Assembly (NCBI RefSeq): GCF_032854445.1 | Contig: NC_088295.1 | Coordinates: forward strand, 96,095,805 to 96,159,804 | Reading direction: 5' to 3' | Source: Liolophura sinensis | Taxonomy: Eukaryota > Mollusca > Polyplacophora > Chitonida > Chitonidae | Length of the DNA stretch: 64,000 nt | Part shown: positions 1 through 14,200 of the stretch, piece by piece | How the letters are laid out: the number at the start of each line of letters is the position of its first letter | How positions within the stretch are numbered: the first letter of the stretch is position 1 | The notes under the pieces: generated by a model | The model's input: only the letters and a program-made list of their open reading frames with translations | What the model was told of the DNA's origin: nothing | Databases searched by the model: none | Position numbers and translations under genes: made by a program

Positions 1-1345
1 GCACTGTGTACATTTGGCTCTGTACTGTGTATATGTGTCTCTGTGCTGTGTACATTTGTCTCTGCACCGTGTGCACATGGCTCTGTACTGTGTACACGTC
101 TCTGTACTGTGTACATATGTGTCTGCACTGTGTACATGTGGCACTGCACTGTATGCACGTGTCTCTCTACTGTGTACAAGTATCTCTGTACAGCGTGCAG
201 GTGGTTCTGTGCTGTGTTCATGTGGCTCTGTACTGTGTACATGTTTCTCTGCACTGTGTACACGTGGTTCTGTACTGTGTACAAATGTCTGTACATTGTG
301 CACGTGGCTCTGTTCTGTGTACGTGTTTCTGTGCTATGTACGTGTCTGTGCTGTGTGCATGTGTGTCTGTACTGTGTACATGTGTCTGCGCTGCGTGCAT
401 GTGGCTCTGTACTGTGTACATGTGGCTCTGCGCTGTGTGCATGTGGTTCTGCACTGTGTACATAAGGCTTTGTACTGTGTACATGTGTCTCTGTGCTGTG
501 TAGATTTGGCTCTGTACTGTGTGCGCGTGGCTCTGTACTGTGCACATGTTTCTGTGCTGTGTACATATGTCTGCACTGTGTGCAAGTGGCTCTGTACTGT
601 GTATATGTGGTTCTGTACTGTGCACATGTGTCTGTACAGTGTACATGTGTCTGCACTATGTATACCTGGCTCTGTGCATTGTACATGTGGCTCTGTGCTG
701 TACATGTGGCTCTGTCCTGTGTACATGTGGCTCTGTGCTTTGTACATGTGGCTCTGCTGTGTAAATGTGGCTCTGTGCTGTGTACCTGTGTCTCTGTACT
801 GTGTACATGTGGCTTTGTGCTGTTTACACATGCCTATACTGTGTACATGTGTCTCTGCACTGTGTACATGTCTCTGTACTGTGTACATGTGTCTCTGTAC
901 TGCGTACACCTGGCTCTGTACTGTGTACATGTGGCTCCGTGCTATTTACATGTGGCTATGTGCTGTGTAAACAGGGCTCTGTACTGTGTGCATGTGTCTC
1001 TGTACTGTGTACATGTGTCTTTGTACTGTTTACATGTCTGCACTGTGTACATGTGGCGCTACTGTGTTACTATGTCTCTGCACTGTGTAGACGTGGCTTT
1101 GTACTGTGTACAAGTGTCTCTGTACAGTGTACACGTGGCTCTGTGCTGTGTTCATGTGGCTCTGCACTGTATACATGTGGTTCTACTGTGTACATGTTTC
1201 TCTGTACAGTGTACATGTTTCTCTGTACTGTGTACATGAGTCTGTACTATGCACATGTGGCTTTGTACTGTGTACACACATCTCTACACTGTTTACATGT
1301 GGCTCTTTGCTGTGTACATGTGGCTCTGTACTTGTGGCACTTAGT
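1..1345. repeat. 21-bp minisatellite
   Basis: About 60 degenerate copies of a 19-21 bp unit, consensus CTCTGTACTGTGTACATGTGG. The unit being near 21 bp leaves several frames open on both strands with Cys/Val/Tyr-rich seven-residue repeats; these are repeat read-throughs, not genes. Presumably intron of the CEP164-like gene. It continues beyond the window's left edge. Confidence 0.9.
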
Positions 1346-1479
1346 GTCCGGACATGTGACAACATTCTGATATGTGACTGTATGTATTTGGCTGTGTACA
1401 GTACACCTGACACTGTACAGTACACGCGACTCTGTACATGTGACGCTGTGTACTGTGACACCTGACTGCATTTGATATG

Positions 1480-1910
1480 TGACACTCATTGTACATTGAT
1501 AGATGTTTCTGCACATTGTTATGTCTCATTATACATTGATATGTGGCACTCTGCACATTGATAAGTGACGTGCATTTTTAATGTGTGGCACCCTGTATAT
1601 TGACATGTGACACTGTGCATTGATATGTGACGTTCTGCGCATTGACATGTAACTTTCTGTGCGCTTACTCTGTACTCTGCACACATGACTTTGTCAACAC
1701 TGATATAAGTATCTGTAAACTATTGCCTTGATATGACTCTCTGTACACTGATATGACTCTCTGTACACTGATATGTGTCTCTGTACACTGATATGACTCT
1801 CTGTACACTGATATGTGTCTCTGTACACTGATATGACTCTGTACACTGATATGTGTCTCTGTACACTGATATGACTCTCTGTACACTGATATGTGTCTCT
1901 GTTGACTAAT
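1480..1910. repeat. Degenerate ATTGATATGTGACA repeats and 18-bp CTCTGTACACTGATATG array
   Basis: 1480-1660 has loose copies of CATTGATATGTGACACT. 1733-1905 is a cleaner array of about ten 17-19 bp units (TCTCTGTACACTGATATG). Both resemble the TCTGTACTGTGTACATG unit to the left and may be diverged relatives. Confidence 0.75.
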
Positions 1911-2009
1911 GCAGGTTTTTGCCATGATATGACTCTTTGTGCACAAGTTACAAGAGATATGTTCTCCTAGCCATGGTGCAGGAGTAACGTTTCAGTTTGT
2001 ATGTTGCAG

Positions 2010-2209
2010 AGGCCTGCGTGGGAAGATAGACCAGAAACAGCAGGAGTACAGTAGCATTCAGCAGAAAATAATTCTGGCATCTGACGAAACCCAGAAGCTG
2101 GCAGAGGAACAGTTACGTGGAGAAAAACTCTGTGTTGAGGACCTGGAGAAAACACCCACTCCCATTCTCAGACCTACGTCTGCAGAGTTACCTAGTGAAT
2201 CAATAGATG
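2010..2209 (+). CDS. CEP164: CEP164-like exon 1 of window (coiled coil)
   Basis: Acceptor TTTGTATGTTGCAG precedes 2010; the donor is GATG/GTAGGT at 2210. The exon enters with one base completing a codon and leaves in phase 1. It encodes a Gln/Glu/Lys-rich helix (KIDQKQQEYSSIQQKI near its start) and ends in a Ser/Pro-rich linker. A second GT donor (GTAACA) lies four bases further on at 2214, but only the first keeps the frame into the next exon (GAT G + GT GGG). This junction is the seed of the 43-bp array at 8913-9510. Confidence 0.8.
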
Positions 2210-5200
2210 GTAGGTAACACATCAGCAGAGTTAGGGACTGTATCCAGCCATTGTTTTCGGTTCAGTCATGGCACGATGAATGTCATGATGCTAGCGCCAT
2301 ACACACGTCATGGCACGATGGAGTGAAACACCAGCAAGCGACAAGAGTTGGTATACCACCCATGGCTTTTTAGTTGACTTCAGTTGTTCAGCAGGAGTGA
2401 CCGCGTACAACTGGCGCTATATGGACAAATCATGCTTGAGGTAGTAATTTTTTATAAATTACTGTATTAATATTAGGAATCGTCCTGACAAAATCGTGCG
2501 CATACGTCTAGTATTCTGTGATTGACCTGTTTGATTCAAACTTACACCCAATGCAGGTGCTTTAATATGGAAGATTGTAAAACTCGTCTCTACCCTTTCA
2601 GAGCCAGGTTCTTCGCCAGCTATCATCATGCAGTTTCTCCTTTTGGCCAGTACTGTAGTTTTGTCATAATTGCTATGTATACAAATAATAAAGTAAAGAT
2701 AGCAAATAAACCGCTTGGCCTGTTCCCAGCCCTGATCCACACTGATGAAGTAAGGGTAGCAAATAATCCACTTGGCCTGTGCCCGGCCCTGATCCACACT
2801 GATGAAGTAAGGGTAGCAAATAATCCACTTAGCCTATGCCCAGCCATGATCCACACTAATGAAGTAAAGGTGGCAAATAATCCACTTAGCCTATGCCCAG
2901 CCCTAATCCACACTGATGAAGTAAGGGTAGCAAATAATCCACTTGGCCTGTGCCCAGCCATGATCCACACTGATGAAGTAAGGGTAGCAAATAATCCACT
3001 TAGCCTATGCCCAGCCATGATCCACACTGATGAAGTAAGGGTAGCAAATAATCCACTTAGCCTATGCCCAGCCATGATCCACACTGATGAAGTAAGGGTG
3101 GCAAATAATCCACTTGGCCTATGCCCGGCCCTGATCCACACTGATGAAGTAAGGGTAGCAAATAATCCGCTTGACCTATTCCTGGCTCTGATCCACACTG
3201 ATGAAGTAAGGGTGGCAAATAATCCACTTGGCCTATGCCCAGCCCTGATCCACACTGATGAAGTAAGGGTAGCAAATAATCCACTCGGCCTATGCCCGGC
3301 CCTAATCCACACTGATGAAGTAAGGGTAGCAAATAATCCACTTGGCCGGGGCATAGCCCTGATCCACACTGATGAAGTAAGGGTTGCAAATAATCCACTT
3401 AGCCTATGCCCAGCCTTGATCCACACTGATGAAGTAAGGGTGGCAAATAATCCACTTGGCCTGTGCCCAGCCCTGATCCACAATGATGAAGTAAGGGTAG
3501 CAAATAATCCACTTGGCCGGGGCACAGCCCTGATCCACCCTGATGAAGTAAGGGTAGCAAATAATCCACTTGGCCTGTGCTCGGCCTTGATCCACACTGA
3601 TGAAGTAAGGGTAGCAAATAATCCACTCGGCCTGTGCCCAGCCCTGATCCACACTGATGAAGTCGGCATGGCAAATAATCTGCTTGGCCTATTCCCGGCC
3701 CTGATCCACACTGATGAAGTAAGGGTAGCAAATAATCAGCTTGGCCTGTGCCCAGCCCTGATCCACACTGATGAAGTAAGGGTAGCAAATAATCTGCTTG
3801 GCCTATTCCTGGCTCTGGTCCACACTGATGAAGTAAGGGTAGCAAATAATCAGCTTGGCCTGTGCCCAGCCCTGATCCACACTGATGAAGTAAGGGTGGC
3901 AAATAATCCACTTGGCTGGGGCACAGCCCTGATCCACACTGATGAAGTAAGGGTAGCAAATAATCCACTTGGCCTGTGCCCGGCCCTGATCCATACTGAT
4001 GAAGTAAGGGTGGCAAATAATCCATTTGGCCTATGCCCAACCCTGATCCACACTGATGAAGTCGGCATGGCAAATAATCCACTTAGCCTATGCCCAACCC
4101 TGATCCACACTGATGAAGTCGGCATGGCAAATAATCCACTTGGCCTATGCCCGGCCCTGATCCACACTGATAAAGTAAGGGTAGCAAATAATCCACTTAG
4201 CCTATGCCCAACCCTGATCCACACTGATGAAGTCGGCATGGCAAATAATCCACTTAGCCTATGCCCGGCCCTGATCCACACTGATGAAGTAAGGGTAGCA
4301 AATAATCCACTTGGCTGGGGCACAGCCCTGATCCACACTGATGAAGTAAGGGTGGCAAATAATCCATTTGGCCTGTGCCCGGCCCTGATCCACACTGATG
4401 AAGTAAGGGTGGCAAATAATCCACTTGGCCTATGCCCAACCATGATCCACACTGATGAAGTAAGGGTAGCAAATAATCCACTTGGCTGGGACACAGCCCT
4501 GATCCACACTGATGAAGTAAGGGTAGCAAATAATCCACTTGGCCTGTGCCCGGCCCTGATCCACACTGATGAAGTAAGGGTGGCAAATAATCCACTTGGC
4601 CTGTGCCCAGCCCTGATCCACACCGATGAAGTAAGGGTGGCAAATAATCCATTTGGCCTATGCCCAGCCCTGATCCACACTGATGAAGTAAGGGTGGCAA
4701 ATAATCCACTTGGCCTATGCCCAACCATGATCGACACTGATGAAGTAAGGGTAGCAAATAATCCACTTGGCCTGTGCCCGGCCCTGATCCACACTGATGA
4801 AGTAAGGGTAGCAAATAATCCACTTAGCCTATGCCCAACCCTGATCCACACTGATGAAGTAAGGGTAGCAAATAATCCACTTGGCTGGGACACAGCCCTG
4901 ATCCACACTGATGAAGTAAGGGTAGCAAATAATCCACTTGGCCTGTGCCCGGCCCTGATCCACACTGATGAAGTAAGGGTGGCAAATAATCCACTTGGCC
5001 TGTGCCCAGCCCTGATCCACACCGATGAAGTAAGGGTGGCAAATAATCCATTTGGCCTATGCCCAGCCCTGATCCACACTGATGAAGTAAGGGTGGCAAA
5101 TAATCCACTTGGCCTATGCCCAACCATGATCGACACTGATGAAGTAAGGGTAGCAAATAATCCACTTGGCCTGTGCCCGGCCCTGATCCACACTGATGAA

Positions 5201-8200
5201 GTAAGGGTAGCAAATAATCCACTTGGCCTGTGCCCAGCCCTGATCCACACTGATGAAGTAAGGGTGGCAAATAATCCACTTGGCCTATGCCCAACCATGA
5301 TCCACACTGATGAAGTAAGGGTAGCAAATAATCCACTTGGCCTATTCCCAGCCATGACCCACCCTGATGAAGTAAGGGTGGCAAATAATCCATTTGGCCT
5401 ATGCCCAACCCTGATCCACACTGATGAAGTAAGGGTGGCAAATAATCCACTTGGCCTATGCCCAACCATGATCCACACTGATGAAGTAAGGGTAGCAAAT
5501 AATCCACTTGGCCTGTGCCCGGCCCTGATCCACACTGATGAAGTAAGGGTAGCAAATAATCCACTTGGCCTATGCCCGGCCATGATCCACACTGATGAAG
5601 TAAGGGTAGCAAATAATCCGCTTGACCTATTCCTGGCTCTGATCCACACTGATGAAGTGGGCATGGCAAATAATCCACTTGGCCTGTGCCCGGCCCTGAT
5701 CCACACCGATGAAGTAAGGGTGGCAAATAATTCACTTGGCCTATGCCCGGCCCTGATCCACACTGATGAAGTAAGGGTAGCAAATAATGCGCTTGACCTA
5801 TTCCTGGCTCTGATCCACACTGATGAAGTAAGGGTGGCAAATAATCCACTTGGCCTATGCCCAGCCCTTATCCACACTGATGAAGTAAGGGTAGCAAATA
5901 ATCCACTTGGCCTATGCCCGGCCCTAATCCACACTGATGAAGTAAGGGTAGCAAATAATCCACTTGGCCGGGGCATAGCCCTGATCCACACTGATGAAGT
6001 AAGGGTTGCAAATAATCCACTTAGCCTATGCCCAGCCTTGATCCACACTGATGAAGTAAGGGTGGCAAATAATCCACTTGGCCTGTGCCCAGCCCTGATC
6101 CACAATGATGAAGTAAGGGTAGCAAATAATCCACTTGGCCGGGGCACAGCCCTGATCCACCCTGATGAAGTAAGGGTAGCAAATAATCCACTTGGCCTGT
6201 GCTCGGCCTTGACCCACACTGATGAAGTAAGGGTAGCAAATAATCCACTCGGCCTGTGCCCAGCCCTGATCCACACTGATGAAGTCGGAATGGCAAATAA
6301 TCTGCTTGGCCTATTCCCGGCCCTGATCCACACTGATGAAGTAAGGGTAGCAAATAATCAGCTTGGCCTGTGCCCAGCCCTGATCCACACTGATGAAGTA
6401 AGGGTAGCAAATAATCTGCTTGGCCTATTCCTGGCTCTGATCCACACTGATGAAGTAAGGGTAGCAAATAATCAGCTTGGCCTGTGCCCAGCCCTGATCC
6501 ACACTGATGAAGTAAGGGTAGCAAATAATCCACTTGGCTGGGGCACAGCCCTGATCCACACTGATGAAGTAAGGGTGGCAAATAATCCACTTGGCTGGGG
6601 CAAAGCCCTGATCCACACTGATGAAGTAAGGGTAGCAAATAATCCACTTGGCCTGTGCCCGGCCCTGATCCATACTGATGAAGTAAGGGTGGCAAATAAT
6701 CCATTTGGCCTATGCCCAACCCTGATCCACACTGATGAAGTCGGCATGGCAAATAATCCACTTAGCCTATGCCCAACCCTGATCCACACTGATGAAGTCG
6801 GCATGGCAAATAATCCACTTGGCCTATGCCCGGCCCTGATCCACACTGATAAAGTAAGGGTAGCAAATAATCCACTTAGCCTATGCCCAACCCTGATCCA
6901 CACTGATGAAGTCGGCATGGCAAATAATCCACTTAGCCTATGCCCGGCCCTGATCCACACTGATGAAGTAAGGGTAGGAAATAATCCACTTGGCTGGGGC
7001 ACAGCCCTGATCCACACTGATGAAGTAAGGGTGGCAAATAATCCATTTGGCCTGTGCCCGGCCCTGATCCACACTGATGAAGTAAGGGTGGCAAATAATC
7101 CACTTGGCCTATGCCCAACCATGATCCACACTGATGAAGTAAGGGTAGCAAATAATCCACTTGGCTGGGACACAGCCCTGATCCACACTGATGAAGTAAG
7201 GGTAGCAAATAATCCACTTGGCCTGTGCCCGGCCCTGATCCACACTGATGAAGTAAGGGTGGCAAATAATCCACTTGGCCTGTGCCCAGCCCTGATCCAC
7301 ACCGATGAAGTAAGGGTGGCAAATAATCCATTTGGCCTATGCCCAGCCCTGATCCACACTGATGAAGTAAGGGTAGCAAATAATCCACTTGGCCGGGGCA
7401 CAGCCCTGATCCACACTGATGAAGTAAGGGTAGCAAATAATCCACTTGGCCTGTGCCCAGCCCTGATCCACACTGATGAAGTAAGGGTGGCAAATAATCC
7501 ACTTGGCCTTTGCCTAACCATGATCCACACTGATGAAGTAAGGGTAGCAAATAATCCACTTGGCCTATGCCCGGCCCTGATCCACACTGATGAAGTAAGG
7601 GTGGCAAATAATCCACTTGGCCTATGCCCAACCATGATCGACACTGATGAAGTAAGGGTAGCAAATAATCCACTTGGCCTGTGCCCGGCCCTGATCCACA
7701 CTGATGAAGTAAGGGTAGCAAATAATCCACTTAGCCTATGCCCAACCCTGATCCACACTGATGAAGTAAGGGTAGCAAATAATCCACTTGGCTGGGACAC
7801 AGCCCTGATCCACACTGATGAAGTAAGGGTAGCAAATAATCCACTTGGCCTGTGCCCGGCCCTGATCCACACTGATGAAGTAAGGGTGGCAAATAATCCA
7901 CTTGGCCTGTGCCCAGCCCTGATCCACACCGATGAAGTAAGGGTGGCAAATAATCCATTTGGCCTATGCCCAGCCCTGATCCACACTGATGAAGTAAGGG
8001 TGGCAAATAATCCACTTGGCCTATGCCCAACCATGATCGACACTGATGAAGTAAGGGTAGCAAATAATCCACTTGGCCTGTGCCCGGCCCTGATCCACAC
8101 TGATGAAGTAAGGGTAGCAAATAATCCACTTGGCCTGTGCCCAGCCCTGATCCACACTGATGAAGTAAGGGTGGCAAATAATCCACTTGGCCTATGCCCA

Positions 8201-11200
8201 ACCATGATCCACACTGATGAAGTAAGGGTAGCAAATAATCCACTTGGCCTATTCCCAGCCATGACCCACCCTGATGAAGTAAGGGTGGCAAATAATCCAT
8301 TTGGCCTATGCCCAACCCTGATCCACACTGATGAAGTAAGGGTGGCAAATAATCCACTTGGCCTATGCCCAACCATGATCCACACTGATGAAGTAAGGGT
8401 AGCAAATAATCCACTTGGCCTGTGCCCGGCCCTGATCCACACTGATGAAGTAAGGGTAGCAAATAATCCACTTGGCCTATGCCCGGCCATGATCCACACT
8501 GATGAAGTAAGGGTAGCAAATAATCCGCTTGACCTATTCCTGGCTCTGATCCACACTGATGAAGTGGGCATGGCAAATAATCCACTTGGCCTGTGCCCGG
8601 CCCTGATCCACACCGATGAAGTAAGGGTGGCAAATAATCCACTTGGCCTGTGCCCGGCCATGACCCACCCTGATGAAGTAAGGGTAGCAAATAATCCACT
8701 TGGCCTATTCCCAGCCATGACCCACCCTGATGAAGTAAGGGTAGCAAATAATCCGCTTGGCCTGTGCCTGTGATACGTACTTGTTGTCCTGGTGGGAGAT
8801 GTTGATCCTTGAAGCCCGGATGAAGCTGGTAACATCAGCACTTGATATAAAAATATTATTTAGCATACAGTTCAGTACCCATATTCAGAGACACAGCATG
8901 GTTACAGGCCTATGGTAGGTAACACATCAGCAGAGTTAGCTCGTGTATCACAGGATGGTAGGTAACACATCAGCAGAGTTAGCTCGTGTATTACAGGATG
9001 GTAGGTAACACATGAGCAGAGTTAGCTTGTCTATCACAGGATGGCGGGTAACACATGAGCAGAGTTAGCTTGTCTATCACAGGATGGTAGGTAACACATC
9101 AGCAGAGTTAGCTTGTGTGTCACAGGATGGTAGGTAACACATGAGCAGAGTTAGCTTGTATATCACAGGATGGCGGGTAACACATCAGCAGAGTTAGCTT
9201 GTCTATCACAGGATGGTAGGTAACACATGAGCAGAGTTAGCTTGTCTATCACAGGATGGTAGGTAACACATGAGCAGAGTTAGCTTGTGTGTCACAGGAT
9301 GGTAGGTAACACATGAGCAGAGTTAGCTTGTCTATCACAATATGGTAGGTAACACATCAGCAGAGTTAGCTTGTCTATCACAGGATGGTAGGTAACACAT
9401 CAGCAGAGTTAGCTTGTCTATCACAGGATGGTAGGTAACACATGAGCAGAGTTAGCTTGTGTGTCACAGGATGGTAGGTAACACATCAGCAGAGTTACCT
9501 TGTGATCTTTGCTATCACACAGACCTTCCTTGTTGCTGTCACACTCACCTTCCTCTCTACCTGTTTCAGGTGGGGACATTAGCAGAGCTCCGTCTCATAA
9601 AGTGACAACTCTACGTGGACAGGTGAGCTAATGATGGAACTGTGTATAACCTGTGGATGGTACTCTTTGAAACAATCCCTACCCTTGCAGAAAATAATGG
9701 ACAAAGAAGTAATTAAAGGAGAGCGCTGTCGGAACATACAATGTACATGTATGAAGATCATATCCTCTCATTCAAATTGTGTGTGTGTGTATGTTTGCAA
9801 CTCTTGTGGAGATGACTTCTCAAACACTAATTGATTGACTGGCCCCGATAGCACATTTGGTAGAGCGTCCGCTTTGGCAGGGGTAGATCCAGGGTCGAGT
9901 CACACCCAAAACCTTAAAAGAGGAAGTGGTAACTTCCTTGCTTGGCGTACAGCATGAAAGGGATAGTGCAACGACTGGTTGACCCGTATCAGTATAATGG
10001 CTCGGGCGGGGATTCCTTCATCGTTTTATGACTGAAAAATTGTTAAGTACGATGTTAAACCCCAAGCGCTCACTCACTCACTCAAACAAACACTAATGGA
10101 TAGGGCCTTCAAGCGGGATACACACATTATCCCCATTTTTGACATGAACTGATTAAAGTGTAGGCATGAACATGTAGGCATTTCTTTTTTTTTTCAGTTT
10201 TACATATTGCGGAAATGTGTTATGTTACACTGTTGCAAAGAGTTTTTTAAAAAAAAAAAAGTAAGACTACCAGGCCATGCAAACACATTCTTCTGATTGT
10301 GTCCAGAACATGATTTAAAGGTTGGAAGCTTTTTTTTCATAGGTTGTGTACTTACATGTCCAGGGCAATTATTGGTCTGAACTTGTTGTTGTCCAGAGCA
10401 ATTATTGGTCTGAACTTGTTGTTGTCCAGGGTAATTATTGGCAGAGACTTGTTATTGTCCAGGGTAATCATTGGTCAGGACTTGTTATTGTCTAGGGTAA
10501 TCATTGGTCAGGACTTGTTATTGTCCAGGGTAGTCATTGGTCAGGACTTGGTATTGTCCAGGGTAGTCATTGGTCAGGACTTGTTATTGTCCAGGGTAAT
10601 CATTGGTCAGGACTTGTTATTGTCTAGGGTAATCATTGGTCAGGACTTGTTATTGTCCAGGGTAGTCATTGGTCAGGACTTGGTATTGTCCAGGGTAGTC
10701 ATTGGTCAGGACTTGTTATTGTCCAGGGTAATCATTGGTCAGGACTTGTTATTGTCCAGGGTAGTCATTGATCAGGACTTGTTATTGTCCAGGGTAATCA
10801 TTGGTCAGGACTTGTTATTGTCCAGGGTAATCATTGGTCAGGACTTGTTATTGTCCAGGGTAGTCATTGGTCAGGACTTGTTATTGTCCAGGGTAATCAT
10901 TGGTCGTGGTCATGAGAAGAGTTATACATGTAAATACATGTTTATTGTCTGGTGGTTGTTATTGTTCTGCTATTATGATCATCTGGCTACTGTGCCTTCA
11001 ATTTTCTCAGAATGCTGTATTTCCTAATTATATTGCAGGAAATCTTTGGGAAAAGATCTCGTCGCAAGGTTTCCTATGACCTCAGTGAAGACACAACCAC
11101 ATTTAGTGTGCCTATTGTGCGTCACATGGGATCCTCATACAGGTACACCAAAACCAGTACTTACATGTACATGTACCAGAACTCTGTCCATTACTTACAT

Positions 11201-14200
11201 TTACATGTACCAGAACTCTCTCCATTACTTACATCTACATGTACCAGAACTCTGTCCATTACTTACATGTACATGTACCAGAACTCTCTCCATTACTTAC
11301 ATGTACATGTACCGGAACTCTCTCCATTAGTTACATGCACATGTACCAGAACTCTCTCGATTACTTACATGTGCATGTACCAGAACTCTCTCCATTACTT
11401 ACATGTACATGTACCAGAACTCTCTCCATTACTTACATGTGCCAGAACTCTCTCCATTACTTACATGTACATGTACCAGAACTCTCTCCATTACTTACAT
11501 GTACATGTACCAGAACTCTCTCCATTACTTACATGTGCCAGAACTCTCTCCATTACTTACATGTACATGTACCAGAACTCTCTCCATTACTTACATGTAC
11601 ATGTATCACAACTTTCTCCATTACTTACATGTACATGTACCAGAACTCTCTCCATTACTTACATGTACATGTACCAGAACTCTCTCCATTACTTACATGT
11701 ACATGTACCAGAACTCTCTCCATTACTTACATGTACATGTACCAGAACTCTCTCCATTACTTACATGTACATGTACCAGAACTCTCTCCATTACTTACGT
11801 GTACATGTACCAGAACTCTCTCCATTACTTACATGTACATGTATCACAACTCTCTCCATTACTTACATGTACATGTATCACAACTCTCTCCATTACTTGC
11901 ATGTATATGTATCAAATGCTATTTCACTGTTGTCTATTATTTTTCAGTGTCCTCCAAGCACACTTGTCCAGAGAGACTAACTCAATCTCCTTGGCTAAGG
12001 AGTTTCTCCGTAAACAACGCAACTCCCTCAAGAGGAGACAGGCAGGTCTCCAGGCAGCTCGTGATGAACTTGGCAAAGACATCCTCAAACAACAACAAGG
12101 GGTAAAGCTCTGTTACCTATTACTATTCTTTTCAAAAAGCTTAGGCATTTAACATCACCTTGACTGTTTTAGTCTAGTTTCAGTGGTATTTTGGTTGTAT
12201 TACTGGTTGATTGTGAGATAGAAGTAGTAGCCATAAAATGAATGCCTTTAACAAATGGTGTAGGGGAGAGAAAAGACAACAAATAATGTAACTGAGTTAT
12301 TTTGAAAGAGTGTTGGAAACAGACGTAAACAACCACAGTAGGTTTGTTCTGATATGTTTGGTACACTGTAACTTTAAATCAGTTACTATTAATCTTGAGT
12401 TCATTTGAGGCTGAAACCTGAAACACCATGTCACGTCGCTCGTAGACCATACTATATCTTGGTGGGCTGTGTTTCTACGTAAACATGGCCCTATATGCAG
12501 ACACCCCTGTACCGTGCACTCTTTGGTTCTCAGTGTGCTGTCCTCGATTTAAATGTGTAGTCCACTCCATGACATGGTTGTCCATAATCCCTGTCCATTT
12601 CTGTCCACAGTGTATGTCAGTTTGGTGATGTGCTTCACCTTGCAGACATGCATTGGACCGAAAGTATTCCGTGTACATGTACATGACATTTGCACTTCAT
12701 CGCTTATGCATGCGGTTTGAGATGAATTCTGGGCATTGTGACCAGACAGCAGTAAGTATGGACTCAAAATACGGATCGAATGCTATTGATTTTCCAAGAT
12801 GGCGGACAACAGGAAATCTCAAGTCTGCAGACAAACTATAGTATATTGGTTTATGGCATACATCATCTAGGAGTTTACATCATCTATTACCAATCAAATT
12901 GACTGGATTTCTCTTCCCCCTATAGACGCTGTCACCCTCTGCTGCAGAGCTCCTGAGCAATGTACGAGACTCGTTAGAGCGGGAAGCAGTGGAACTTGAC
13001 AAGATGGCTGTCCATATGAATGCTGGAAACCGGTTGGTCAGGGAAAAGGAAGTGAAGATTCAACAGTTGAGGTCCCAGTTAGGGCAGGAGGTGAGGACTC
13101 GGGAGGGGTGAGTGTATGGGAGAAGAAAAAAAAGACTTAACAGTTGGGCAGAAGGTGAGGACTGAGTGGGGAGGATTGAGTGTATGGAAGAAGGAGTTAA
13201 AGATTTAACAGTTGGGCAGAAGGTGAGGACTGAGTGGGGAGGATTGAGTGTATGGAAGAAGGAAGTAATGATTTAACAGTTGGGCAGAAGGTGAGGACTG
13301 AGTGGGGAGGGGTGAGTGTATGGAAGAAGGAAGTAAAGATTTAACAGTTGGGCAGACGGTGAGGACTGAGTGGGGAGGGGTGAGTGTATGGAAGAAGGAA
13401 GTAATGATTTAACAGTTGGGCAGAAGGTGAGGACTGAGTGGGGAGGGGTGAGTGTATGGGAGAAGGAATTAAAGATTTAACAGTTGGGCAGAAGTTGAGG
13501 ACTGAGTGGGGGAGGATTGAGTGTATGGGAGAAGGAAGTAATGATTTAACAGTTGGGCAGAAGGTGAGGACTGAGTGGGGAGGATTGAGTGTATGGAAGA
13601 AGGAGTTAAAGATTTAACAGTTGGGCAGAAGGTGAGGACTGAGTGGGGAGGATTGAGTGTATGGAAGAAGGAAGTAATGATTTAACAGTTGGGCAGAAGG
13701 TGAGGACTGAGTGGGGAGGGGTGAGTGTATGGAAGAAGGAAGTAAAGATTTAACAGTTGGGCAGACGGTGAGGACTGAGTGGGGAGGATTGAGTGTATGG
13801 AAGAAGGAAGTAATGATTTAACAGTTGGGCAGAAGGTGAGGACTGAGTGGGGAGGGGTGAGTGTATGGGAGAAGGAATTAAAGATTTAACAGTTGGGCAG
13901 AAGGTGAGGACTGAGTGGGGAGGGGTGAGTGTATGGGAGAAGGAATTAAAGATTTAACAGTTGGACAGAAGGTGAGGACTGAGTGGGGAGGATTGAGTGT
14001 ATGGAAGAAGGAAGTAATGATTTAACAGTTGGGCAGAAGGTGAGGACTGAGTGGGGAGGATTGAGTGTATGGAAGAAGGAAGTAATGATTTAACAGTTGG
14101 GCAGAAGGTGAGGACTGAGTGGGGAGGGGTGAGTGTATGGAAGAAGGAATTAAAGATTTAACAGTTTGGCAGAAGGTGAGGACTGAGTGGGGAGGATTGA

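Noticed and set aside
1-1345. Cys/Tyr-rich frames resembling secreted peptides
   Set aside because: Produced by the 21-bp unit in every frame and on both strands; no signal peptide or consistent frame.
2522-8773. A 2083-codon + strand open frame of 19-residue repeats (and 800-codon - strand frames)
   Set aside because: All follow from a 57-bp period without stops. Six shadows are open, variants cluster by block and not by codon position, and the region is inside a well-supported intron.
9841-9910. A functional tRNA gene (box A and B-like sequence)
   Set aside because: It is the head of a SINE with target-site duplications; no acceptor-stem pairing and diverged boxes.
13108-13113. GTGAGT as the donor of CEP164 exon 5
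   Set aside because: Strong consensus but phase 2 leads to a stop in exon 6; GTGAGG at 13091 gives the correct phase 0.
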